DNA of 40,511 nt, from positions 1-40,511 of the forward strand of contig UQRW01000018.1 of NCBI GenBank assembly GCA_900543515.1, read 5' to 3'. Below are positions 7,549 through 15,500 of this stretch, piece after piece. Source of the stretch: an uncultured Collinsella sp. (GTDB taxonomy: Bacteria; Actinomycetota; Coriobacteriia; Coriobacteriales; Coriobacteriaceae). The notes beneath the pieces are model-generated. The model was not told the DNA's origin and did no database searches. It saw only the letters and a program-made list of their open reading frames with translations. The translations under genes and the position numbers were made by a program. Every line of letters begins with the position of its first letter. The first letter of the stretch is position 1.

Positions 7549-8441
7549 TATTGCTTCTTATCGAGCGGGCGAACAAACAGCTTGACGTCGCCCGAGTCGA
7601 GCTCATTGGGCAGGGTGCCGACTAAGGAAAAGCCAAGGCGCTGGTCGGAATGGTCAAGTTGTTCGGCGATTGGGGTGGAATCAGGCGCGTCAATTCTGAG
7701 CGCGCGGTAGGCTTTGGGAGCGGAAGATCCGTAGTATTCCGCAAGGCGGTCGAGCACACCGGCAAGCAGCGTGGAGCTGCATGAGATAAATTTGATGATG
7801 ACGCTGCGGCCGGCGGGATTAGTGGCCGGCTCGCATATTATCAATCCATTAATTTCTCCGGACTGGCTCGTGAGTAGAAAATAATCATGGGTAAAGGAAA
7901 AGAGCCTTTGGCGAAGAACCAGAAAGTTCTCCAATTCGGGCTCAACGTCGAACTCAGAGAAATAGATCCTATTGCCATTTTTGGACTGTTTTGCAGAGAG
8001 GGATTTTGCAGCCGCCTCTTCGATTTCAGCAAACCTGCTCGCGTCCGCGAGAATAAGCAGCTCGTCGGGATTCACCGATGTTAGGTAATCGGAGCCGAAA
8101 GGGTCGTTCATATATCTCCCTTCTTTCTTCCAAACGATAAGACAGTTTACGGTCAGGCTATGCAGGGTTTGGGCCAGGTCATGCGCTAGCGTCTCGCGCG
8201 GTTGATCTGGGTATTTTTCTTGGAACAGACGGAGAATTTTGGGCAAATCGCAGGTGCCGTCGCATAAGTCAAGAATCTCTTTAGCGACCCTGTTGAGGAT
8301 CGTATAGATTTGTTTCCCATCTGAGCTTAGGACGCTCAGGCGGTTATTTGGTTCACTGCGAAGGTAGCTTGGGTCGAGGGGGATAGGGATGACTCCAGGC
8401 AATGATGAGATTTGCGCGCTCCAAACATTCACGGATTCCAT
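7548..8441 (-). CDS. PqqD-like leader-binding domain fused to a GNAT-like domain
   Basis: ATG 8441 is chosen because AAGGAG lies four bases upstream; the frame is open further but without a ribosome site. The 297-residue protein has a PqqD-type region at about residues 35-103 (YTILNRVAKEILDLCDG, LPKILRLFQEKY, LAQTLHSLTVNCLIVW), the fold that binds RiPP leaders for a radical SAM partner. From about 115 to the end it resembles a GNAT acetyltransferase: acidic/aromatic strands, a TLLAGVLDRLAEYYG helix, and a typical last strand LGFSLVGTLPNELDSGDVKL ending in VRPL. The classic acetyl-CoA loop (Q/RxxGxG/A) is not clear, so catalysis is uncertain. It probably presents the precursor to the radical SAM enzyme and may acylate it (inference). 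Confidence 0.7.
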   Translation of the reverse strand: MESVNVWSAQISSLPGVIPIPLDPSYLRSEPNNRLSVLSSDGKQIYTILNRVAKEILDLCDGTCDLPKILRLFQEKYPDQPRETLAHDLAQTLHSLTVNCLIVWKKEGRYMNDPFGSDYLTSVNPDELLILADASRFAEIEEAAAKSLSAKQSKNGNRIYFSEFDVEPELENFLVLRQRLFSFTHDYFLLTSQSGEINGLIICEPATNPAGRSVIIKFISCSSTLLAGVLDRLAEYYGSSAPKAYRALRIDAPDSTPIAEQLDHSDQRLGFSLVGTLPNELDSGDVKLFVRPLDKKQ

Positions 8442-8449
8442 TGATCTCC

Positions 8450-8611
8450 TTTGGTTGTGGCCTATCTTCCTCGAATAGCAACTCGTTCGATAAAATATCA
8501 CAAATCGAAACGATATATAAAAGAATATATTTATATCGATATACAATATTAGGTTAAAAAAAGTTTTGATGTTTGTCGATAGGGCTGGTATTGAAGGAGT
8601 GGACTGGAGTG
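8450..8611. promoter_or_regulatory. AT-rich divergent promoter region of the peptide cluster
   Basis: This spacer between the minus-strand modification genes and the plus-strand export genes is the most AT-rich sequence in the window. It contains overlapping dyads built from CGATATATAAA and TTTATATCG (about 8510-8540) and ATATCGATAT, plus several TATAAT-like boxes in both directions. Two divergent promoters and a shared operator are likely. I cannot assign the exact boxes. Confidence 0.4.
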
Positions 8612-8617
8612 ATGGCG

Positions 8618-8971
8618 ATGTCGGACGTTGTGGTTTCAATGGTGGGGTCATGCCTGCTGCTGTTGTTCGGAATAATGATATATCGAGGCAAGCTCACGGG
8701 ATTGCTTGCCGGAATGTCATTGCTATCGGGAGAGCGTTTAGAGGAGGCAAAGCGGACGGCCGAGTCTCTAGGCGCAAACCGAGTGGTGGGGGCGTCTATA
8801 GTTTTCTCCGCAATATGCCTTTTTCTCTCGTCCCTTTTTCCGGACAAAAGGGCTATTCTCGGTCTGATGGTGGCTGCTGTTATAATCGCCGCGCTTGCCT
8901 ATGCAAATAGGGGGCTTATTCGTATGTATATAAAGGTGAAATGGAATCCTGGGCACCGCAACCCGAGATAA
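8618..8971 (+). CDS. Small membrane protein, DUF3784-like
   Basis: The start at ATG 8618 has GGAG 8 bases upstream; ATG 8612 is also possible. The 117-residue product has a first hydrophobic helix (VVVSMVGSCLLLLFGIMIY), a polar loop with RGKLTGLLAGMSLLSGERLE, and two more helices (VVGASIVFSAICLFLSSLF and LGLMVAAVIIAALAYA). The G-x-L-x-G...LLAG pattern after helix one resembles DUF3784 proteins, often found near ABC or peptide-export genes. It heads the divergent arm of the cluster, about 100 bp before an ABC exporter. A role in immunity or export is inferred from position only. Confidence 0.6.
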   Translation: MSDVVVSMVGSCLLLLFGIMIYRGKLTGLLAGMSLLSGERLEEAKRTAESLGANRVVGASIVFSAICLFLSSLFPDKRAILGLMVAAVIIAALAYANRGLIRMYIKVKWNPGHRNPR

Positions 8972-9003
8972 TGTCTTGAGCAAGGATTAACAACAAGGGA
9001 TAT

Positions 9004-9075
9004 ATGGGAGCGATTAAGCGGCGAGCAAATTCAGTTTTGGATAAAAGGCCGCTTGATGGGAGCTGGCATGTTTAA
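9004..9075 (+). CDS. Possible 23-codon leader ORF before the ABC exporter
   Basis: ATG 9004 follows AAGGGA by about four bases and opens a frame reading MGAIKRRANSVLDK and so on to TAA 9073-9075. It overlaps the exporter start by eight bases, so terminating ribosomes could re-initiate at 9068. It has no other sign of being a gene and may be chance. Confidence 0.2.
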   Translation: MGAIKRRANSVLDKRPLDGSWHV

Positions 9076-10672
9076 GAAGACGGTTCACGAGTTGTTTCGG
9101 TGTAAAGGGTCACGGCTTTTCGTGATTCTCATGCTGGTGAATTTTGCTCTCTCGTGCGTCATGCCCGCCTTAAACGGTGGGTTTGTAGACTTTCTCGTGA
9201 CGAATAGGGATCCATCTCGCGTCGTGTGGTTTGCGGCCTTTGTTGCGGGCATAGGGATATCGGCCTCCTTCATGTCGTATGCGATGGGTGTGAACGTATC
9301 GCGCGTCATCTTGGAGATGACGACGAGACTGATGGGGACCACGTGTGAGTCGTTTGAACGGGGGCCCCTGGAAAAGGGGGAGCAGGCGGATCCATCCTAT
9401 ACAACGCAGAGGGTGTATGCGGATTCGAATGCGGTGTCATCGTTTGTCGTGAACAACTTCCTGACGATCGGGCTTAACATCGTTCTGGTTGTGTTGATAT
9501 GCATCATCCTGTTTTCGATTAATCCGGTGTTCCTGGTGTTAAGTGCATGTTCGCTTGTTGCGTACTTCATTTTATTCAGGGCGTTGAAAAAGCCGTTGTA
9601 CAACAGTTCGCTTGCGAACAAGGAGGGTTTGAGTAAGCTTTTCGCGTCCGTGAGCGGCGAGCTGTCGCAGTTGTTTGACATTAAGTGCGATGGCGCATAT
9701 AACCAGAGCGCTCGGACGCTCAAAGGGGTATTCGAGGGGTACTACCCGATTTACATGAAAGCAAGTAGGGTCTCGAATCTGGCCACATCAAGCGACGGCC
9801 TGATTTCGTCTGTGTTTCGGGGGGCACTGCTCGTGATCTCCGGGATGGAAATATTGAGCGGAAGAATGAGCTTAGGCGAGTTCACAATGGTGAACTCGTA
9901 TTACTCGATGGCGTTCGGATGCTTCAAGTATTTTTTGAATTATTTCAAATCGTATCAGGACGCAAGGGCCTCGTTCGACCGATTGGGGGCTCTGACGGAG
10001 GACGCCGAGGACCGCGGCACCCTCACGGTTGGGCACGTGGAGAGCATATCGTTGTCCAACATCGCGTACCGATACGCGGGAAAGCCCTACTTATACCGCG
10101 ACCTCTCCGTGGAGGTGGAGGAAGGAAAAACCTATGCCATTACCGGGCCGAACGGATGCGGAAAAAGCACGTTTCTGAAGGTGCTCCTTGGACTATATTC
10201 TGCTGGGGGACATCGGGCTTTGGGGTCGGTGCCATATGAAGAGCTCGATATGGAGACGATCCGACGGGACCTGTTTGCGGTGTGCCCGCAAAAGCTCTTT
10301 ATTCCGAACGAAACGGTGGAGAATTACCTTGAGAGGACGTCGATTCGGGGATCGAGCGAAAACCTCCGAGAGCTTGTGCCGAGTTTCTATCGAACCGTCG
10401 AATCGTTAAAAGGCAAGAATTGTAGAGACCTTTCTGGTGGAGAGTATCGAAAGCTAAGGATATTCGCAGCACTTCGCAGGCAGCCGGAAGTGCTTGTGTT
10501 CGATGAACCAACGAACGATTTAGATGAAGAAAGCCGTCGGGAGTTCACGGAGTATATTCATCGAAATCCCTTCGATCAGCTAATTCTTGTTGTAAGCCAT
10601 GATCAGGATTTGATTTCAGCATGCGATAGGAAGCTGGATTTGGATTTCGATCCGAAAAATGGGCAATGCTGA
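9068..10672 (+). CDS. ABC exporter (fused membrane and ATPase domains)
   Basis: ATG 9068 (MFKKTVHELF) is preferred because GGGAG lies five bases upstream; ATG 9056 and TTG 9053 are alternatives. The roughly 534-residue protein has an N-terminal exporter membrane domain (about residues 15-300), with helices near FVILMLVNFALSCVMPAL, FLTIGLNIVLVVLICIILF and VFLVLSACSLVAYFILFRAL. The C-terminal ATPase shows Walker A GPNGCGKST, Q-loop VCPQKLF, signature LSGGEYRK, Walker B VLVFDEPTND and H-loop VVSHDQ. There is no N-terminal C39 peptidase domain, so a leader would have to be removed by another enzyme. Position suggests it exports the cluster's peptide product or gives self-protection. It may have worked as a heterodimer with the broken ABC protein downstream. 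Confidence 0.88.
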   Translation: MFKKTVHELFRCKGSRLFVILMLVNFALSCVMPALNGGFVDFLVTNRDPSRVVWFAAFVAGIGISASFMSYAMGVNVSRVILEMTTRLMGTTCESFERGPLEKGEQADPSYTTQRVYADSNAVSSFVVNNFLTIGLNIVLVVLICIILFSINPVFLVLSACSLVAYFILFRALKKPLYNSSLANKEGLSKLFASVSGELSQLFDIKCDGAYNQSARTLKGVFEGYYPIYMKASRVSNLATSSDGLISSVFRGALLVISGMEILSGRMSLGEFTMVNSYYSMAFGCFKYFLNYFKSYQDARASFDRLGALTEDAEDRGTLTVGHVESISLSNIAYRYAGKPYLYRDLSVEVEEGKTYAITGPNGCGKSTFLKVLLGLYSAGGHRALGSVPYEELDMETIRRDLFAVCPQKLFIPNETVENYLERTSIRGSSENLRELVPSFYRTVESLKGKNCRDLSGGEYRKLRIFAALRRQPEVLVFDEPTNDLDEESRREFTEYIHRNPFDQLILVVSHDQDLISACDRKLDLDFDPKNGQC

Positions 10673-10758
10673 TGGGAAACGCTTAGAGTTCGGGCTTGCG
10701 CGTCATGGAGTAATCTTTCCTCTTATCGAAAATCGTTACAATATAAGAAAAACAGTAA

Positions 10759-11358
10759 GCAAGAAGAAATGGCTCGGGGAAGAGCTCGCTGCTGTCAGTG
10801 ATATTGGGTCTATATCCAGATAACACGGAAGGGGCCGTCCTCTACAACGGGGTATCACAGCGTCGCATCGACCGATACGCATTGCGGCGGTGCCGAGTTG
10901 GCATTACGGAGCAAGAGCCCCCTATTGTTGGGGGGACGATCCTCGATAATCTTACGCTGCTTTCTGATGATTTCGAGGCCGACAAACTGAATCGGATGCT
11001 TGCCATATTGGGGTTAGACAAAATGATTGCCGCTGCGGAGAACGGGGCGGCAGCGATGCTTGGCAGCAAGAAAGGAGAGGTGTCCGGCGGGGAGAAGCAG
11101 AACATCGCAATTGTGCGGCAGATGTTGAAATCGCCGGACGTCATGTTGTTTCTTGAGTCAACTTCAGCGCTTGATGCGAAGAGCCGGAGCGCGCTAATTA
11201 AATTGCTTCATGAGGTTAAGAGAGACCATATTGTAATTGTTGTCACTCATGACGAAGAGATGCTTGCGGCTTGCGACGAGGTCATTCCGATGCCCGGATG
11301 CTTATCGGGACGTGGCGTTGAAGGCCCAGAAGATCGAAATGGCGTGGGTGTTGGGTAA
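10759..11358 (+). pseudogene. Remnant of a second ABC transporter ATPase domain
   Basis: Only an ATPase domain remains. Read in frame from 10759, just after an in-frame TAA (10756-10758), it starts within Walker A (NGSGKSSLLSVILGLYPD) with no membrane domain and no good start codon; GTG 10798 would remove Walker A. Later motifs are a Q-loop (GITEQEPPI), signature VSGGEKQ, and H-loop VVTHDEE. Walker B reads VMLFLESTSALD, so the Mg-coordinating Asp is replaced by Leu. The tail after EVIPMPG is Gly-rich and unlike a normal end. The 90 bp between it and the intact exporter shows no trace of the lost part. It probably came from a paralogous partner gene by deletion. Confidence 0.8.
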
Positions 11359-11436
11359 GTCCCTACGCGTACGACGTTGGGTTTCTGATCTTCATCGTCC
11401 TGCAAAGAAGGCTTTGTAACACGTTTCCCCTGGGAG

Positions 11437-11472
11437 GCCCCTTTTGTCCGTAGTGGCAAAGAGGGGCTTTTT
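11437..11472 (+). terminator. Terminator after the export arm
   Basis: GCCCCTTTTG (11437-11446) pairs with CAAAGAGGGGC (11457-11467) with one imperfection, followed by five T residues. A smaller hairpin CAAAG/CTTTG lies at about 11403-11417. Confidence 0.7.
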
Positions 11473-11502
11473 CGTTTCCCTCTTGCGGCGGAGGGGGACA
11501 CC

Positions 11503-11691
11503 ATGCGCCTATACAGGACGACCTGCGCGCTTTCGTCGGATGACGGGCTATGTGTCGAGATGGGGGTCTCGGGTGGAGGCCGCGTCGCGGTCGCGGTCGG
11601 CCAGCGACCATCGGTACGGCTCAATCGTATTACCAGAACTAGTAAGGAGCCGCCCTTTCGGACGACTCAAACTGTAATGGGGCTTTTTTAG
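11503..11691 (+). CDS. Possible small protein, unknown
   Basis: A 62-residue frame starts at ATG 11503, preceded by GGAGGGGG at a reasonable distance. It begins MRLYRTTCALSSDDGLC and is rich in Arg, Val and Gly. I do not recognise it. Its last part overlaps the long inverted repeat at 11679-11754, which suggests a gene fragment or chance. Confidence 0.25.
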   Translation: MRLYRTTCALSSDDGLCVEMGVSGGGRVAVAVGQRPSVRLNRITRTSKEPPFRTTQTVMGLF

Positions 11692-11754
11692 CTACCCCGG
11701 CCGTTACTCCGCCAAAGCATTCGCGCTATCTGCCGGGGTGGCTAAAATAGCCCC
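11679..11754. repeat. 22-bp inverted repeat with 32-nt loop
   Basis: The arms 11679-11700 and 11733-11754 are inverted copies over 22 positions with two differences (GGGGCTTTTTTAGCTACCCC versus GGGGCTATTTTAGCCACCCC, then GG). As RNA this would be a long, stable hairpin with T-rich arms. It could be an attenuator, a small RNA or a mobile miniature element. It lies about 350 bp before ppdK. Confidence 0.6.
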
Positions 11755-12104
11755 GTCCCAAATTAGCTACTCTGACCAAAATCCCTGGGACAAATACTTC
11801 TGATAGATTTTGTCTTTCTTGGCTATTGCGTAGTTTAAGAGATTCCATTCCAATAATTACAGCTTTTTGCTAAAGCGTTTTAGCAGTTTATACCGCTTTT
11901 GACCTGCGACTACGTTGTACTGGTATCTTCATAAGGTAACCACCTTTACCTACCGTTTACCGCCAGTTTTAGCACGTTTACCAAACCGCGCAGCCTCTGC
12001 TCAAGCCCGCCCAAAACCCGCCGTATAGTTCCCTCACGGTCCGCATCCGGCGGGTCGATTCGTTACCACGGTCGTGTGTGCGAACACATAGAAGGGGAAG
12101 TATC
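11755..12104 (+). promoter_or_regulatory. Long upstream region of ppdK
   Basis: No gene is seen. It holds small dyads (GCTAAA/TTTAGC at about 11871-11886; GTCCCA/TGGGAC at 11755-11791) and a possible promoter: TTGACC (11899-11904) with GTATCT at 18 bp (11923-11928), or TATCTT at 19 bp. If used, it gives a leader of about 170 nt before ppdK. Confidence 0.35.
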
Positions 12105-14855
12105 GTGAGCGATTGCAAGAGGGTTTACCGTTTTGGAACCGACGCCCAGGGCACTTGTGTCACCGAGGGCGACAAGTCTATGAACTTTGTGCTTGGCGGC
12201 AAGGGCGCTAACCTTGCCGAGATGAGCCGTATCGGCCTGCCGGTCCCCGGTGGCTTTACCATTACCTGCCAGACCTGCGTTGAGTACTCCGGTGCCGGCA
12301 ATGTTTGGCCTGCCGGCGCGCTTGACGAGATCGTTGCCGCCGAGGCCGACCTCGAAGCCCGCTGCGGCAAGAAGCTCGGAGATGCCAACGATCCGCTGCT
12401 CGTCTCGGTGCGCTCTGGCGCTCCGTTCTCCATGCCCGGCATGATGGACACGGTCCTCAATCTGGGCCTCAACGACGATTCCGTCCTGGGCCTCATCGCC
12501 CAGACGCAGAACCCGCGCTTTGCTTGGGACAGCTATCGCCGCTTTATCCAGATGTTCTCCAACGTCGTCATGGGCGTCGACGCCGACCTGTTCGAGAACG
12601 CCCTGACCCAGGCCCGCCTGGTTGCCGGCGTCCGCGTCGATTCCGAGCTTTCGGCCGAGGACCTGCAGGAGCTCGTCGAGACCTTCAAGGGCATCTTCTC
12701 CGCCAACGTCGAGGCCGCCCTGTACCCCGAGCTCGAGGTCGCCGATGGTAAGCCCGTCTTTCCGCACGATCCGGAGCTCCAGCTTCGCCTTGCCATCCAG
12801 GCCGTCTTTGGCAGCTGGATGAACGAGCGCGCCTGCATTTACCGCAAGCAGCACGGCATCTCCGACGAGCTCGGCACCGCCGTCAACGTCCAGGCCATGG
12901 CTTTTGGCAACAAGGGCGAGACCTCTGCGACCGGCGTCGCCTTCACCCGCAACCCGGCCGACGGCACCAAGGAGTTCTACGGCGACTTTCTGGTCAACGC
13001 CCAGGGCGAGGACGTCGTCGCCGGCATTCGCAACACCGAGCCCATCGCCGATCTCAAGACCACTCCGGGGCTTGAGTCCGCAGGCGAGGAGCTCGAGCGC
13101 GTGTTCCTGACGCTCGAGGATCACTATCGCGACATGTGCGACATCGAGTTCACCATCGAGCAGGGCAAGCTCTGGATGCTCCAGACCCGCGTGGGCAAGC
13201 GAACCGCCACCGCCGCCCTGCGCATCGCCATCGAGATGGTCGAGGAGGGCCTCATCACCCGCGAGGAGGCCGTGGGCCGCATCGATCCTGCGCAGCTCGA
13301 TCAGCTCCTGCACCCGCAGTTCGACTCCTCCAAGAAGTACGAGGCGCTCGCGACCGGTCTTAACGCCAGCCCCGGTGCCGCCGTGGGCGAGGTCGTGTTC
13401 TCGAGCGACGACGCCGTCGCGCGTTCCGCCGAGGGCCACAAGGTCATCCTGGTCCGTTGGGAGACCAACCCTGACGACCTGAAGGGCATGGTTGCCGCCG
13501 AGGGCATCCTGACGAGCCACGGTGGCAAGACGAGCCATGCCGCCGTTATCGCCCGCGGCATGGGTACGCCCTGCGTCTGCGGTGTCGAGCGCTTCCATAT
13601 CGACGCGGCCGAGAAGGTCGTGCGTATCGAGGGTAGCGATCGCGTACTGCACGAGGGCGACATCATCTCCATCGACGGTACCCAGGGCATCGTTGTCGAC
13701 GGCGCCGTTGACTTGGTCTCCGCCGAGCTTACTGGTGACCTGGACACTATCCTGTCCTGGGCCGATGAGATTCGTCTGGATGAGACCTGCGGCCACGCCA
13801 ACCACGTGCGCGTCAACGCCGACAACCCCGAGGACGCCGAGCTCGCGCTCGAGTTTGGCGCCGAGGCCATCGGCCTGTGCCGCACCGAGCATATGTTCCT
13901 GGGCGATCGCAAGAACATCATCCAGAGCTTCATCCTGTCCGATGACGAGGCCGTGAAGCAGCAGGCCTTGGCCGATCTGCTCAAGGTCCAGACCGAGGAC
14001 TTCCTGGCCATGTTTAAGACCATGACCGGCCGCGACGTGGTCGTTCGCCTGATCGATCCGCCGCTTCACGAGTTCCTGGACAATCCCCGCGAGCTCGAGG
14101 TCGCCATCACCAAGAAGGAGGCCGCTGGCGCTCCCGAGGAGGAGCTCGCCGCCCTGCGTGCCCGCCTGCGTCGCATCGACGGCATGGTCGAGTCCAACCC
14201 CATGCTCGGCCTGCGCGGTGTGCGTCTGTCCGTCGTCTTCGGTGACCTGCCGCTTATGCAGGTCCGTGCCGTGGCAACGGCTGCCGCCCGCCTCATCAAG
14301 GAGGGCGTCGACCCGCGTCCTGAGATTATGGTCCCGCTCGTCTCCATCACGGCCGAGCATGTCCAGACCCGTGAGGTCATCGAGCGCGTGATCGCCGAGG
14401 TTTCCGCCGAGGAGGGCGTGGAGCTCAACATTCCTGTGGGTACGATGCTCGAGCTGCCGCGCGCCTGCATGGTCGCCGACGAGATCGCCCAGCACGCCGA
14501 TTTCTTCTGCTTTGGCACCAACGACCTCACGCAGACGACCTTTGGCTTCTCCCGCGACGATGCCGAGGCCAAGTTCATCCCGCTGTACCTGCACAAGAAG
14601 ATCTTGAAGGAGAACCCCTTCGAGACCATCGACACGGCGGTGCTCGAGCTGGTGCGCATGGCAGTCGAGAAGGGCCGTGCCACCAATCCCGGTATGCACT
14701 TTGGCGTATGCGGCGAGCACGGCGGCGACCCCAAGTCCATCAAGGGCCTGTTCAACGTGGCCGACGTGGATTACGTATCCTGTTCGCCCTACCGCGTGCC
14801 GCTCGCGCGTCTTGCTGCGGCCCAGGCCAAGCTCGAGGCCAAGCGTAACGCCTAA
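12105..14855 (+). CDS. ppdK: Pyruvate,phosphate dikinase
   Basis: This enzyme interconverts ATP, phosphate and pyruvate with AMP, pyrophosphate and phosphoenolpyruvate, and in anaerobes serves pyrophosphate-dependent glycolysis or PEP supply. The start is GTG 12105 behind GAAGGGGAAG; an in-frame GTG at 12078 lacks a ribosome site. The 916-residue length is typical. The N-terminal ATP-grasp domain has GGKGANLAEM, SVRSGAPFSMPGMMDTVLNL, RFIQMFSNVVMGV and GVAFTRNPADG. The central phosphohistidine domain has GGKTSHAAVIARGMG (His about 478). The C-terminal PEP-binding barrel has GLCRTEHMF, GTNDLTQTTFG and the catalytic Cys in GVCGEHGG (about 869). No PPDK regulatory protein gene lies beside it. Third positions are very GC-rich, suggesting high expression. 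Confidence 0.97.
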   Translation: MSDCKRVYRFGTDAQGTCVTEGDKSMNFVLGGKGANLAEMSRIGLPVPGGFTITCQTCVEYSGAGNVWPAGALDEIVAAEADLEARCGKKLGDANDPLLVSVRSGAPFSMPGMMDTVLNLGLNDDSVLGLIAQTQNPRFAWDSYRRFIQMFSNVVMGVDADLFENALTQARLVAGVRVDSELSAEDLQELVETFKGIFSANVEAALYPELEVADGKPVFPHDPELQLRLAIQAVFGSWMNERACIYRKQHGISDELGTAVNVQAMAFGNKGETSATGVAFTRNPADGTKEFYGDFLVNAQGEDVVAGIRNTEPIADLKTTPGLESAGEELERVFLTLEDHYRDMCDIEFTIEQGKLWMLQTRVGKRTATAALRIAIEMVEEGLITREEAVGRIDPAQLDQLLHPQFDSSKKYEALATGLNASPGAAVGEVVFSSDDAVARSAEGHKVILVRWETNPDDLKGMVAAEGILTSHGGKTSHAAVIARGMGTPCVCGVERFHIDAAEKVVRIEGSDRVLHEGDIISIDGTQGIVVDGAVDLVSAELTGDLDTILSWADEIRLDETCGHANHVRVNADNPEDAELALEFGAEAIGLCRTEHMFLGDRKNIIQSFILSDDEAVKQQALADLLKVQTEDFLAMFKTMTGRDVVVRLIDPPLHEFLDNPRELEVAITKKEAAGAPEEELAALRARLRRIDGMVESNPMLGLRGVRLSVVFGDLPLMQVRAVATAAARLIKEGVDPRPEIMVPLVSITAEHVQTREVIERVIAEVSAEEGVELNIPVGTMLELPRACMVADEIAQHADFFCFGTNDLTQTTFGFSRDDAEAKFIPLYLHKKILKENPFETIDTAVLELVRMAVEKGRATNPGMHFGVCGEHGGDPKSIKGLFNVADVDYVSCSPYRVPLARLAAAQAKLEAKRNA

Positions 14856-14894
14856 GGTCTTGCGTTTCCGCGCGTAACGTAGCCCCCCTTCATG

Positions 14895-14925
14895 CCGCCC
14901 GTCTCATTCGTGAGGCGGGCGGTTA
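14895..14925 (+). terminator. Hairpin after ppdK
   Basis: CCGCCCGTCTCA / TGAGGCGGGCGG, a 12-bp stem with one G-T pair and TTCG loop (14895-14906 and 14911-14922). Only a short T tract follows, so efficiency is uncertain. Confidence 0.6.
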
Positions 14926-14968
14926 TCATGTGCGGGTTTTGTCTTTTTGTCTGCGTAAAAAATAGTTC

Positions 14969-14996
14969 TTGCAGCGCAAACCTGCGCGTGTATACT
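14969..14996 (+). promoter_or_regulatory. Promoter of rplS
   Basis: TTGCAG (14969-14974) and TATACT (14991-14996) at 16 bp lie about 70 bp before rplS. The leader contains a hairpin GTGCCG/CGGCAC (15018-15041), which may be a ribosomal-protein leader structure. Confidence 0.65.
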
Positions 14997-15065
14997 CGAA
15001 TACGTTTGTTCAACTACGTGCCGGCCAAGGTGGTACGGCACCTCTAGAAGAGTAAGGAATTGCAC

Positions 15066-15407
15066 ATGGATTACATCCGCGCAATCGAGCGTCAGCAGAT
15101 CCGCGAGGACATCCCGCAGGTCCGCGTTGCCGACAACGTCAAGGTTCACTACCGCATTAAGGAAGGCGACCGCGAGCGCATCCAGGTTTTCCAGGGTGAC
15201 GTCATCCGCATGGCCGGCGCCGGTGCCCGTGAGACCTTCACCGTCCGCAAGATTTCCTTCGGTGTCGGTGTTGAGCGTACCTTCCCGCTTCACAGCCCCA
15301 AGATCGCCAAGCTCGAGGTCGTCCGTCATGGTCGCGTCCGTCGCGCCAAGCTGTACTACCTCCGCGACAAGGTGGGCAAGGCTGCTCGCATCCCCGAGAA
15401 GCGCTAA
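15066..15407 (+). CDS. rplS: 50S ribosomal protein L19
   Basis: L19 sits at the 30S-50S interface. The 113-residue product from ATG 15066 (AAGGA seven bases upstream) has the family features IPQVRVADNVKVHYRI, EGDRERIQVFQGDVI, ETFTVRKISFGVGVERTFPL and HSPKIAKLEVVRHGRVRRAK, and it ends in a basic tail. It is a single-gene unit with its own promoter and terminator. rplS next to rnhB, yraN and comM is a conserved order in Gram-positive genomes, although trmD and rimM are not here. Confidence 0.97.
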   Translation: MDYIRAIERQQIREDIPQVRVADNVKVHYRIKEGDRERIQVFQGDVIRMAGAGARETFTVRKISFGVGVERTFPLHSPKIAKLEVVRHGRVRRAKLYYLRDKVGKAARIPEKR

Positions 15408-15441
15408 GAAGATCGCAGCGTCTGTCCACTCGTTTGGACAA

Positions 15442-15472
15442 AAGGGTCACCTTCGGGTGGCCCTTCTTTTTA
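15442..15472 (+). terminator. Terminator of rplS
   Basis: AAGGGTCACC / GGTGGCCCTT with TTCG loop (15442-15451, 15456-15465) followed by CTTTTTAT. A smaller hairpin TGTCCA/TGGACA precedes it at 15423-15440. Confidence 0.85.
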
Positions 15473-15500
15473 TCTGATTTGCATGCAAGGAGGCCCCGAT

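Noticed and set aside
11437..12104. Riboswitch before ppdK
   Set aside because: Hairpins are present, but I could not match any known riboswitch core; the region is reported only as structured or gene-free.
12063..14720. 885-codon open frame antisense to ppdK
   Set aside because: The composition (Gly, Leu, Asp, His rich) is the mirror of GC-biased ppdK codons. It has no ribosome site or recognisable domain, and ppdK explains the sequence fully.
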